From NCBI GenBank assembly GCA_965153455.1, contig OZ234495.1, forward strand, positions 7,312,875 to 7,376,874: a stretch of DNA of 64,000 nucleotides, written 5' to 3'. The stretch is from Sphagnum compactum. Taxonomy: Eukaryota > Bryophyta > Sphagnopsida > Sphagnales. Position 1 is the first letter of the stretch. The number at the start of each line of letters is the position of its first letter. The position numbers and the translations under genes are program-made. Below are positions 23,207 to 34,475 of the stretch, piece by piece. The notes below the pieces were generated by a model. That model saw only the letters and a program-made list of their open reading frames with translations, made no database searches and was not told where the DNA came from.

Positions 23207-25540
23207 CTTTGCTTCATTGATCGATAGATCTCATGCTTGGAGCAAATCAGGGTCTCTTTGAGTTCAAATCTAACATGTTTTTGGGCTGAATATATTGCCA
23301 CTGAACTGAGTGGGCCTCACTCAAAAAGGTGAAGAAGAAGGTACCCAGTGTGGGTGGGTGCTGCTGGTTCACCCTTGTGGGTGAGTGTCTATTGTCAAGG
23401 GGGTGGTGCTTGAAGAACTAACTTCTTATTCCAAAAAAGGAAGAAAACCCAATGCACTTATCCAACCAAACTTGTTTGCATCTATCTGCAAATGGTGTTT
23501 GTGACCCTACCAAAACCCAGATCCTGGATCCCTGACAAGCCACACCATCACATACTCCAAAGACTCATTTCTAGCCTTATCCCCCAGCTACTTAGCTAGC
23601 TAGCTCGCTACTGGTAATGAAGAGCCTTTGTTTTTGTGGTGTAAGATCTCTACAGGAGGGAAGTACAATGAAAGTGGGTAGGTGACCGAAAATGTGGTTA
23701 TGGATTGTGAGGTTGTCTGAGCTCCCTAGTCCCCATTTCAAGTTTTTAGGGTGTCTGTCATCATGTAGTGCAAAAATTCAAGAATGCAGACACTATTTGA
23801 ACTAAGGACATGTGGCTCAAACTGCCATCCACAGAGGCATTAACATGCTGTGCAAAACATCAGGTGGTAATAATAATAAGTAACAACCATTTTTGAAAAA
23901 GATGGATAGGAGGGCAGTTTTCTCTAGGTTTTTTTAATAATATTTATTTATTAGTTCAGAAATTTAAAAATTAAAATTTTGGGTCAATGATGCAATCATC
24001 CACAGGAATATTTAGCCAAATTTGGCTACAAGCTAAATATGATTTTTTAAATTTAAAAAAATCCTTCTATATTTTTGGCCACCTACTTGAACCATGCGTA
24101 GAAGAAGTATAGCAAATTTCGACAAATTTTGGTCAAATTAAGGATATTGAAAATCTCTGAAAAAAGCAATTCAAAGATTTTAGTACTTTTGATTTTTAAC
24201 ATAGCTTGGTTGCACAAAGTACAAATTATGTTTGTAGTTGGCCTTTTTAGTAAGTAAATAAATAAATAACCTTTATAAACAAATAAAAAGGCTATTTATG
24301 TTTGTAAATAGCCTTTTTAGTGGCTTTTTTTTGGGGATTATAATATGTAACCTAAGTTATGGTAAAATATTTTTCCCAGATTGATAACCTACCAGCCAAT
24401 TATCGATTTTTTTTTCAGAACCAGTCAATAACCTAGTCACTCGATATTGAATTTTCAAATTTACTAAACTAGATGAATGACCTAATTAATTATTCATCCA
24501 CATAGGTTATAAAAGACTAAACATTTTTATGATAGAAAACAAAATTTTAAAAATAAAGTAAAAGTATTTTAAAATCATATAACCAGTGTATAACTGGCAG
24601 TATGACGTGTGGTGGTTTTCAATCGGATACTTGAAAACTGACATTTACGCATAGTCGACAAATTATTACTTAAAAAATAAATAAATCAATTGATAATGAG
24701 AGTTATTATTTTGACAATGAAGTTGGTAACTAGTGATTTTATTGTTTTCCAAAATAATTGATATTGATAATTGGTGGTTATAAAATGATGTCATGTTAAA
24801 TTAATAAAAATATTAAAAAATAACTTGAACATTTTTTTTATTTTTTTTTTGAGTCATTTGGACTAACTATATAAGATGTCCAATCTGCATTTCTTGATAA
24901 AAACAATCAAAATTAATGTATTAAGTAAAGGAAATGGATTTACCTTTCCCCATCCATTCATGTTGAAGTTACAAGATTGTTTTGCAGCAATTGGAATCAA
25001 ACATGACATGTTTCTAATATGAATAGATAAATAGATTTTCATGATTATTGAATGGATGAAATCAACTTTCTTCATTTTGTTTTCTACATTCAACATGGAA
25101 TGATTTCAACTAATTTTGAACATGATAGTGTAATTAATAGGGTTTTCCTCTTCACCATGGAAGATTTTATCACAATGTGAATGTTCAATTTTCTACTACA
25201 CACACTTGATTCAACCAAAATTGATTGCACAACTTCACTTTCAAACTCAACAAGGAGTCCACTTTGTTCAAATCATGTCTATATGCACATCTTATGTTTT
25301 AAGTTTGGTCAACAACTTAGTCGAGGAAGTGGGGCCAAATTATCTCCGAGTTTCACATTTCAACCATCTTTTTCCCCGAATGACTTCTTCAAAAGTTTCA
25401 TCTTGCGAAGCCATTTGGAGAAGAAGATGATTCCTAGGAAAAAGATTTGAACTTGAGATTGTGAACTCATACTCATGATTGTTAACAAGTTTGATTGTTA
25501 ACAAGTTTCTTGCAAATTCCTCATACATGTTGAGGTCAAC
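23207..25540. other. Intergenic; no gene seen
   Basis: 23210-23850 is less AT-rich but has no ORF. 23900-25180 is very AT-rich and carries a 16-bp perfect palindrome at 24013-24028. Overlapping ORFs at 25181-25528 on both strands show no retroelement or host motif, though they lie next to the Copia 3' LTR. Confidence 0.5.
24013..24028. repeat. Perfect palindrome TAGCCAAATTTGGCTA, repeated in the window
   Basis: The 16-bp sequence equals its own reverse complement. Near copies in similar context occur at about 32094-32111 (aaccaaatttggctataaac) and 55154-55171 (tagccaaatctggctacag). Text following the palindrome is also alike (aaattttaaaat..tcctt), so it marks a degenerate dispersed repeat family. 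Confidence 0.7.
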
Positions 25541-25542
25541 TC

Positions 25543-25769
25543 AATGATCATCATTTAAAAAATAATTCAAGAATGATAAACAACATGAAAAAAACACAAA
25601 ATAAGCAACATTTCATATTAAATATGGCAAGCTCATTTATGTAAGTTACAAAATGAGAATGGAGAATCTCAAAAGGTTTGCAAATACAATTTCAATAAAT
25701 AATGTATGTATTCAATATTTTGTATGTTGTATTATTAATCTACAATATGCCAAGTACATATTTTCTACA
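25543..25769 (-). mobile_element. 3' LTR of a decayed Copia element
   Basis: On the minus strand the LTR begins TGTAGAAAATATGTACTTGG at 25769, directly after a purine tract (agcgggag, 25770-25777) that fits the polypurine tract. Its sequence matches parts of 26720-26873 (acatgaaaaa, ttaaatatgg, taagtta on plus) and 29220-29305 (caataaa, attcaatatttt, catattttctaca on plus). The inner end near 25543 is approximate. Confidence 0.65.
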
Positions 25770-25856
25770 CTCCCGCTAGGATATTAGTGTATGCATACAA
25801 GATTATGATCTAAATCAAGATTGTCATTTCTTTTGAGTTGAGGTAAAAAGCCCATT

Positions 25857-26425
25857 CTATCTACATCTCTTTGTGAAATTATTTTCTCTTCTACAATTAA
25901 GCTTCTTGCTCACGTAACTAATAAAAGTCCTATAGCATGGAAGCATAACCTTCATCAAGGTGAACACAACTTCACCATTTGGGATCCCTACACCATTGGC
26001 TAAGAAATTGTTCCAAAGATGTGTTTTAAATAAAAATATATGTTCTATAACATTATTAATGTCTTTCATTTTCAACACGTGAAGTTTGTCCTTTGGATAC
26101 ATTCTTGTCACAACATTTTGTGACTCAAAGAGTCTTATTAATTCAATCCATGCTAATATTGCAATAGAATGTGATTGAAGATGGGCAATTATGTTATTAT
26201 GTAGACAATTGTTTATTAATGTTAAAGACAATGCATTTTTAACATCCCATGCACTTAGCCTATTGTGGGTAATGGAGGCATACCAATAGCAAGTTGTGTT
26301 GGTGCTAGATACATTAGTTTTGGTTTAGTACCATTGATCATTGACCACGATTTTCCTACCTTGAAAAAATCGATGTTATTATGTGTTTCCAAATGTTAAA
26401 ATAAGATCCACCAAATTTGAAAATG
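25857..26425 (-). pseudogene. Decayed Copia gag (UBN2-type) fragment
   Basis: Reading on minus across two frames gives GGSYFNIWKHI, then WSMINGTKPK, then after a stop/frameshift AWDVKNALSLTLINN, AWIELIRLFESQNVVTRMYP, KDKLHVLKMKDIN, FTLMKVMLPCYRTFIS. These follow the order of the Copia gag UBN2 region (xxFxxWK, LWxxVNGTxxKP, AWxxLxxLFESQN, MxxLxMxExxSVxEHL, LLxSLPxSYRTFIS). No protease, integrase or reverse transcriptase follows; the purine tract and LTR come next, so the element lost most of pol. Confidence 0.85.
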
Positions 26426-26705
26426 TGTGACTTGTATCTATCTTAATAAACATTTCTAATTCTTGTGAAAATTTAATTTTTAATACATTAATCAACCTTT
26501 CCATCAACATTTTGAACTTCTAGTTGAGTAACAAATTATTTATGGATTTTAATTTGACTTTGTTTGATGTTGAAGAAATGGGTTTTTCCATTTTAACATC
26601 AACATTAATAATTGAGTCTTATTTATATATAGTCATCTATTGCTAATTTGTTTTTGAAAATTATAACTTATGTTAATTTCAATATCATTTAATTTATCAT
26701 TAATG

Positions 26706-26719
26706 TGGCTTTGATGCCA
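26706..26719 (-). other. Primer-binding site of the Copia element
   Basis: On minus, TGGCATCAAAGCCA adjoins the LTR end (ttcca). It differs at two positions from the initiator-Met-tRNA primer site TGGTATCAGAGCCA used by most plant Copia elements. It lies about 280 bp upstream of the first gag motif. Confidence 0.75.
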
Positions 26720-26873
26720 TGGAATAATTATTTAAGATTAATGAGAAAATACATGAAAAACATGTTGAAAAAACAACATTGTATATTAAATATGGGAAAC
26801 CATTTATCTAAGTTATAGAGGATGATAATGGAATTTCGCTATGAGAAATCATGTTTGTGAAGACCACACTGCC
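26720..26873 (-). mobile_element. Copia 5' LTR, inner part
   Basis: Lies directly before the primer-binding site. On plus it shares acatgaaaaa, caacatt.(g/c)atattaaatatgg and taagtta(t/c)a with the 3' LTR. The outer part of this LTR seems to lie at 29182-29305, beyond a TIR element. Divergence from the 3' LTR is high, so the element is old. Confidence 0.6.
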
Positions 26874-29181
26874 TTGCAACTAGAGCTCAAAAACCACTCA
26901 AGTATAACTGTGTTGCAACTACATCCTCCCAGGTGCAATTCCTATGCAACTACACTTTATAAATACAATGATTTAATAAACAAATTTTCATGTCAAAAAA
27001 TAAGCTAGTTGTTTAGTAGTTGCATTGTAGATCTAAATGTGTTTTGTTTACAATAATTTATATGCACTGTATTTATGCATGTAGTAAACTATGTTTGATT
27101 TTTTGAAAAGTTGCATTATATTTGTAACGTGCAACTAAGTTAGGACTATTAAAAATGAACTACACATTGAGTACCTTTTTTTGCAACTAACGTACAACTT
27201 TCATACGTGCGATTACACCATGTGTCCATGTTCCCACTATCCATGAGGTACAAGTTTTGTAATTGGTTTTTAATTATGAAATTTGTTCATGCAACAAGTT
27301 GGCCACTATGTTATGTTGCCACTAAATGCCACTATTGTACTACTAGTTGCGCACTACTATGCCACTATTGTGCCACAACTATGTCACTATGTGGCCATCC
27401 AGATGCCATTAGTTGTTACATATATGCCACTACGGGGCCACAATATTGGCACTATTTTACAATTAGATGGTCATTGTGGTGCCATTATTTGGCCATTAAT
27501 AAAATATTACTAATTCATTATCCATATACATTGTGAATTTATAGACCTCATATTGGATCCCAATGCTACATAAATTATATTTAGAATATTTATATTGGAA
27601 GTAAATCAAAATATTCAAGCTTACACACCTAGAATTTTCCTAGGCTACATGAACAAGTAAGGAATTAATAATAGCTGATTATTTTGCGGATAGTTCCTTG
27701 GCACCTACAATGGTTGCATCTTGTGGCATATTAAATATTAATTTATGGATTAACTTAATTCATTACTATGAACTAAAAACTAGATTAAATAATTAGCCTT
27801 TAATCTAAATTAATCGATCCAATTCAAAAAAATTGTGAAATTAATTAATTCAAATAATTCATTTTTGCATAATTAACTAAATAACTAATTTAAAAATATT
27901 GTAGTCATGTTTTTGTTGATTAATATTCAATTTTTGGATTAATAATATTTCCCCAATTCACAATATCATGTTGGCAATATACATACATATCAAACCATAA
28001 AATTTCATGAAGGGTGAAAGTTTACTTTTGAATTGAAATTAAAGATAATGTGTATATTTTATTAAACATTCAATAAAGGTGTACATATGGATATGTCTCT
28101 ATATACTTCGATGTCTTCTACTCAAATTCATGTTTATTATTTAATATTTCATAGTTATTTTTAAATTTAATTAATAAATTAATATGTAATATAATTAATT
28201 ACTAAAAATTGATTAATTCAATTTAATAATAAACTATTCATATGAATTCATTAATAAATGAATTTTCGGGTTAATTTAGATGATAAATAAATCAATATCT
28301 AAAATCAGATAATTAATTGTCTAATAACTAATTATCTAAATTCACTAACTAATTATCTATTTAAATTCGATTAATTAATTCAAATAGTTTAGATTTTTTT
28401 GGTTAATTTAGGTGAATAATTACTGAATTTTATTTGTATTCAAATCATCAATTATCATAATATTATTTTGATAATTAATTCTCAGATATTTAATTCAAAT
28501 AATTATGTTAAATGATTAATTATAAAGTTCAAATTAATGAAATTTTTTAAATCAAACACAAAACATGTGGGAATTTTTTTTTCTGTAGTTGCAACTCATT
28601 TGCAACTAGGGTGCAACTAAAAGATTTAACCCATATGCTTTGTTTTCAAGATCTCATCTCACATACTAGATCAATAAATAAGTAGGTAAATAGGTAGGTT
28701 GGTATGTAGGAGCTACCAACTTACCAACCTATGGCTATGTACTAACCTATATATATACATATATATATATATCCAAAATTCAAAACAAATGCCATGTGAC
28801 TACTTTTGATTATGCCATATGTCATAATTTAAGACCATCTAAAAGAATATTCATAATGGACAATGGATATCAATATTTCAAAAAAAAATCACCAAATTTT
28901 TTTCATAGTGCCACATTTAAAAATCTGATGAATGGATGAAACATGACATCAACATGACATTATGGTTGTAGTCATAAGGGAGTTGAAGAATAGTTGAAAA
29001 ACAGTTGTGACAGAATTGCAACTAACTTGCAATGAGTTGCACTAGAATGAAATCATATATACGGTGAATTGCATATCTTACAACTCATGCAACTTGTCTA
29101 ATAGCACTCATGTGTGTAGAAATATAATGAGTTGTAGATGGTCATTGCAACTCAAAAATTGAGTTACAAGCCTAGTTGCAA
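26874..29181. mobile_element. 2.3 kb non-autonomous DNA element with TTGCAACTAG ends, inserted in the Copia 5' LTR
   Basis: Left end TTGCAACTAGAGCT (26874-26887); reverse complement of the right end (29169-29181) TTGCAACTAGGCT. Subterminal TTGCAACT/GCAACTA motifs recur at both ends (26910-26960, 27005-27200; 28585-28620, 28985-29170). The middle is extremely AT-rich (27780-28560) and holds a GCCACTA minisatellite (27301-27500). No transposase is visible. The flanks on either side are the two halves of one LTR. A target duplication was not seen clearly. The superfamily is unassigned. Confidence 0.6.
27301..27500. repeat. GCCACTA(T) minisatellite
   Basis: At least ten GCCACTA, GCCATTA or GTCACTA motifs in 200 bp, spaced 10-25 bp apart with ttgt/tatg linkers. 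The 76- and 109-codon plus-strand ORFs across it (27283-27513, 27207-27536) merely read through the repeat. It is not a CRISPR array: units are too short and spacing irregular. Confidence 0.75.
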
Positions 29182-29305
29182 AACACATTTTTTTCTTATA
29201 ATGTTGAATCGTTCTACATATAGTTACAATAAAAATTACATATATTCAATATTTTTTATATTGTATCATATTAATGTACTAAATTAAATGTTCATATTTT
29301 CTACA
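29182..29305 (-). mobile_element. Copia 5' LTR, outer part (displaced)
   Basis: On plus, attcaatattttttatattg through catattttctaca is nearly the same as the outer end of the 3' LTR at 25690-25769. On minus it starts TGTAGAAAATATGAAC at 29305. It completes the LTR fragment at 26720-26873 once the TIR element between them is taken away. Confidence 0.6.
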
Positions 29306-29417
29306 CCCATATGATTCATTCTTCCAAGTCGTCTACTACATGTTCACAAATCTAAACATGTTCCTTGGTTGTATTTTCACACCCCTTTCCAAGCTTAGGT
29401 GTTCGATATTTGCACTA

Positions 29418-29781
29418 ATATGTTAGTTGTTATTGTAGAACCTTTACCATTTCGGCATATTAAAAAAAAATTCGTTTTGTTGAACTTTTGAAATTTTATT
29501 TATTATTTGTGTCGAAACTTTAATAAATTTAAAAATTCAATTGTCAAGTTTTGAACCATAGAGCTTCCATGACAACGACTTAAAACTAAAGCAATCTAAA
29601 CACAGTAGGTTGTTCCATAGCATTGACAAGATTAATTCTGTTTATTATTTTGTATAACCATTACTTATCGAAAATTTCAAACTTAAAAAACCAAGTGCCA
29701 AAGTCAAGATTTTAAATTTAATTAATTATTCGGTAGTTTGTTGCCAAAATGGTAAAGGTACTACAATAGTAGCAACATATG
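29418..29781. mobile_element. MITE with ~40-bp imperfect terminal inverted repeats
   Basis: Left end ATATGTTAGTTGTTATTGTA then GAACCTTTACCATTTCGGCA (29418-29457). The reverse complement of 29742-29781 reads ATATGTTGCTACTATTGTAG then TACCTTTACCATTTTGGCAA. The inner 27 bp match at 25 positions. Total length 364 bp; no ORF. It abuts the decayed PPR gene at the E motif, so it probably inserted there. Confidence 0.85.
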
Positions 29782-29784
29782 GGT

Positions 29785-31010
29785 TGGACATCAAAATGTA
29801 GCCTATAGTTTTCCAGGATCTAAATTGACAACTTGTGTAGTAATGGATTCCTTGTGTTTACATTAACCATGAAATTTACAAACACCAAATAAGGTTTTCC
29901 ACATTGAAGAAATTGATGGTCAATGGACCTTGTAATTATAAAAATCTTTGCCTTATGCAACAACCAACATGGTCAAGAACATTGTTTCAAATTTATTATA
30001 AATTGAACCCATGAATCTGCATTTAGCCATTTAACCCACATCCAAACCAACCAATAGAATATGATTTACAAATGTTACCTTATTGACATGTACACCTTGA
30101 TTTATTGGAAATGTCCAAAAAATTTCTTTAGTGTGCCATATATGACAACCCCTCCAAGCATGACATTTGAAGAAACAAAATCATGTCTAAAAAACTAGAT
30201 GAAATACACATTTGGTGCATACTTTACATTCCCAAATTTGACATACATGAAGTTGCTAATCATTTTGAACAATCTATTTTTTAACAAGCTTTTCCATCTT
30301 TAGACATAGATTAATCATTGCACATGCATTGAACACCCCAAGAATGTTGATAGGGTCTAGTTATAACCCTTTGCACTACATGTGTTGCATTAGTTCCTCT
30401 TCCTTTTCCTTTCCCCACATTTGATATTGTCCTAGAACAATATCCAAGAAATTACATCACATGAGGGCATCCTATTGAACATTATGCATCTTATATGTTC
30501 CCACATTTGTTCTTGAGACTATTCCCAATAGAAAGACCAAGTGTGACGTAGTCTAGTTGTAGTATCCCTTCATGTTGCATTTGGCAATCTAGTTGCAATG
30601 CTTGAGTTACCCTTCATTACACATCAAATATCCCATGATAGTAGCATTCTAGGAGACACATTGTTCGTGGGTATCATGTTTGAGCACCTTGCAATCATGT
30701 CCTCAACGCTCCCACATTTGGGATACATGTTCGCAAGGCTACTAACAACATAGCTTTTTGACTCACAATTGCTTCATAAAATTCATGAATTTGTCTTCCC
30801 TTTTTTTTAAAGTGCTTATCAACATGCACATTCAATGAACACTCAAACAAAAGTGTCACTCTTGTAACATGTTATTTGATCACATTTGTTGAAAGAGTTG
30901 GCTTCCCATGTCGCATACTTTAAGGTGGTTTGCAAGCATTGTATTCCATTTGAAAATGCTTGATTATACAATCCTTGGTGCAATTGTTGCTAGCTAAACT
31001 TCCAATTGTG
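29785..31010 (-). pseudogene. Decayed PLS-class pentatricopeptide repeat gene with E motif
   Basis: Conceptual reading on minus across all three frames gives, in the right order: LFQQM; GRQIHEF (~30779-30802); MYPKCGSVED (~30700-30730); MFNRMPSCDVISW (~30443-30487); GL(stop)LDPINILGVFNACA (~30320-30366); NVMLGGVVIYGTLKKFFGHF (~30105-30165); WKTLFGVCKFHG (~29867-29905); VNLDPGKL (~29806-29832). These are hallmark strings of plant P-L-S PPR repeats and of the E motif. Many stops and frameshifts make it non-functional. By family knowledge such proteins edit or process organelle RNA. The remaining E-motif end may continue at 29310-29417 beyond the MITE. Confidence 0.88.
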
Positions 31011-32040
31011 GGGGTTTCAATTATGTGTTGTGAATCTTGGGTGTTTTAAAAATCAAGAGACCTTATAAAATTGGAATCCAAATATAACTCATGAATTATG
31101 AAAACAAGCATCAACCTTTTATTTGATCCCACCATTGCAAAGGATGTGAGAAAAATCCCACAAAAAAAATTCTATAATTATTTTGATGCCTTGCCACAAG
31201 TCACAAATTCCAATGAAAATTTATAATCTCACAAGGGACTACACATGGAGCACATTCACATGTATGCCATAATGCAAATTGTTACATTTGTGTGAAAGTT
31301 GAATGTATTGCAGACAATACTATAAACATCTTTTTTTCTTAACAATGCATTTGGAGTCAAAAATTTGAAGCAAACGTAGATAATGGTCATTTTTCCTTAC
31401 CCCAAACCTATCAACCTTCAAAGTTCTAAATATAGAAAAAACATAACAAAGAAAAAAAAATTGTCAATAAATATTTTAGGTCCAATATTGATTTATTCAT
31501 CATACAACCATACATGCCATAACATTAGCCATAGATAATGCATCCATTTGATAAAATACTATTGGTTGATAGATACCACCCAACATAAAAGATGTGCTTA
31601 AAAATTACCCCAAAAAGGCTCAAGTGGCATTTTGGTAGGGTTCACATTTTTGCATATAACCAAATCCAAAACTTTCATTCTATGAACACTTGATCAATTT
31701 CACAAGTATCAACACAATTATAGTTTTAAAAGATAAATCATTGCAAAACAATTTGCCTATTAATTTAGAGATGGATGTACCATACTCATGATATACATTG
31801 CAATCATTTTGAAGGCAATGATTCACATTGTTAATTGTAACCATGAGGTTATAGTAATGTCTAAAAACTCTTAAGATACAACAATCAGTTCTCAATATTC
31901 TATAAAAGAAGGATATTAGAATTGGTTAACAATCATAAGAGTTTAAAGAATGTAATTTCTTTTTTTCTTCTTCACGTTAATGACAATTCAACATTTGCAC
32001 AATATTGTTCCTGATTGGCCTTCAACTAGATGAACTAATT
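31011..32040. other. Intergenic, nothing recognised
   Basis: AT-rich. A 71-codon minus ORF (31680-31895) has no recognisable content. Further decayed PPR sequence upstream of 31010 is possible but was not read. Confidence 0.45.
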
Positions 32041-32984
32041 GCATACATGTTAATTTAGTACTATAGCCAAAATGGTGATCATCCAAAGAAGATTTAACCA
32101 AATTTGGCTATAAACAAGTTTTAAAATTTAAACATCCTTTTATAGGTTGGTTATCCCACTAAAATCAAATATAAAAATTTGGAAATTTTTCTCAATGGTT
32201 TCAAATTTTGGTGATTGAAAAACCCCAGATATCATTCAATTATTTCATTTTATTTGTAATTTCGTATTTTGTCAAAATTTGTTAATGAAAAAATCAATGC
32301 CAATGTGCCATGGTAGGAGTAAAATAAGGGACCTAGGCAAGGTGTTATCAATCTTAGTCATCGATTTGAGGAATGCTTTCATCCATGGATGCCAACCCAA
32401 ATAAAACACAAGGTGATCCATGAGTTTAAACAATTTAAGATCATGCAACAATTATGGATGCGTAAATCACTAGCAAATTGCCTTTTTAATTGTAAAGGCA
32501 CCTAAATGGGAATAAGGTTCTTCCATTTTGAAAGGGGGCATTATTCATGGATACCTTACCTCGAGGTGGGTTTTGTCATTAAATGGTCCTTTAAATATCA
32601 AAATTATCTTTTGTGAAAATATTATATCGAGTTGAAAAAAACTGCCATAATGATGGCAAACTACAATAGGAAATTTTATTTACTCATATGACAATATTAT
32701 TATATTACTCTAAAATAAAACACATCATAATAATTCCAAAGCTACAAAACAAATTGGTTTTTGGAAATAAATCAATCATTTTAGTGACAATGATTCATCA
32801 AAGCTAGTTTAGATAAGATGATTTTAGGTTGCATAAGTCATAAGCCATCATTTGGACAATTCCAAACTAGAGTTTGTTTAACCCATTCACAAGTAAACAA
32901 GCATGAAAAGGTATTTTTTTGGATATGTGTATTTAAAAAGTTTATTTTTCAACATCATATTCACAAACATATTTTCAATACCTT
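32040..32984 (+). repeat. Dispersed repeat related to 24000-24130 and 14560-14900
   Basis: The start (atcatcc..aaccaaatttggctata, ~32075-32115) resembles 24000-24030. The later part (accttacctcgaggtgggtt, ttttgtgaaaatat, actcatatgacaatatta) resembles 14640-14780. It looks like a long decayed non-coding element. Confidence 0.45.
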
Positions 32985-34475
32985 CTCCACCAATTTGCAT
33001 CCCATTTTTTTTCAATTGAATTTGAATTCCATTCAATTGAATCTTAATCCAGTTGTTGGATTGAATTGAATTGAATTAGTAGTTAATTTAGTTGAATCAA
33101 AATTCAATTCAATCCAAGTTGCACACAATGTCATTCAATATTTTCTTTGAAATGGAACTTACAATGTACAAAATTAATTCAATTTTTCATCAATTGATTA
33201 TCATTGGTAGTGTGCAGTAGCATGACTGAACTTGGGCTTTTCAATGTGGAAATTGACCAAGTTAGGCTATTGTATAAAACACCTCTTTAAACACTAAAAA
33301 AATAGCCAAAACCTCGTGTGTTTTAATTCTAACAAAATGAGTATTAAGAGAAAATTAGAATGTTGGGTAGTAAACTTGTATCTTTTTTTATTACATAAAA
33401 TGATGTGGCATTATGTAATGCTTTAAATGTGTTTATGAATTTTTTTAAGTTAAAATAATTGTGAGTTGAAAAGTGATATGACAATTTGTGAAATCCTATA
33501 TATAATATGTCATAACACTTCCCCCTAAATTGGGTCCAAGCATGGTTGGGGTACCCCTTTTGAAACATAAGGTCTCACTCTTAGGACCCCCAAATTCACC
33601 ATTTTCTTCATAATACCTACGACTTGTCTTAAATTCCCTTCTTTTTCTCATGTCAAATGAAATAGATTTTTTTCAAATTTTATATGGGCATTGAAAGTAT
33701 CTATTGTTTTCACTTATGAATGTAAAAATAATAAAATTTATTCAATGTGGGCCATGTCTATGAATGGCCCAAAATTTTCTAAAATTTCACTTTTTGAAAC
33801 TTTGTACATTGCAATAGGGCACTTGATTTTTGTCACACTTGAACATTTTATACACATTAGCAACTAAGGTGTTTGTAGTAAAAATCTTGAGGCAAAATAA
33901 ATTGTTTAGATGTCCCTTATGGGTCCTTAAACTTTTTTTTTCTCATGAGACAATGAATTTTCCAAGACTTGTTAGGAATCCTTAAACTTGTTCAAATTTG
34001 AAGTTCTATGCATAAAATAGTACCTTAATAATGTATGTGTTTATGAAGGAAAAACACTTTCAATATGAATGTGTTATTAATTTTCAATGACATATTCAAG
34101 TGAAAGGGTCCACTGGATATTTAGTGAGATGGTCTTTTTGGGTACCCCAACCATACTTTGACCCAATTACATGTTATATAATCATATTATTTTAATATAT
34201 TATATATAGGATTTCACATACTTGGGCTTTGCATTGTTACACACTACCAAATGATGATCAACTAATGGAAAACTGAATGACATTGCATGCAACTTGAATT
34301 GAATGTAAATTTTTAAATTTAATTCAAATACAGTAAATCTGAATTTTGTTGAATTGAATCCAAACTTGATTGAATTCGTACTCAATTGGATTTAGATTCA
34401 ATGAAATTGAATTAAAATTCAATTGAACAAAAATTGGATGCAAATTGTTGTAGTTCATGACTATGGTATTAAAAA
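32985..34475. mobile_element. Foldback element with long (~240 bp) terminal inverted repeats
   Basis: The left arm (32985-33250) opens with ccaatttgcatccc, tttttttcaattgaattt. The reverse complement of the right arm (34220-34475) reads caatttgcatccaa, tttttgttcaattgaatttt. The arms also share the gcatgcaactt(g/gg)attgaa block, aatgacattg and cttgggctttt/cttgggctttg at their inner ends. The ~970-bp centre has no ORF beyond a 74-codon minus phase (33344-33568). The arms belong to the TTGAATTGAA dispersed family (copies at 9765 and 41455). Confidence 0.65.

Noticed and set aside
25181-25528. ORFs next to the Copia 3' LTR
   Set aside because: They lie outside the LTR and show neither retroelement nor host motifs.
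27301-27500. CRISPR-like direct repeats
   Set aside because: Units are 7-8 bp at irregular spacing in a plant nuclear context; a minisatellite explains them.
27207-27536. 109-codon plus ORF
   Set aside because: It reads through the GCCACTA minisatellite inside a transposon-like insertion.
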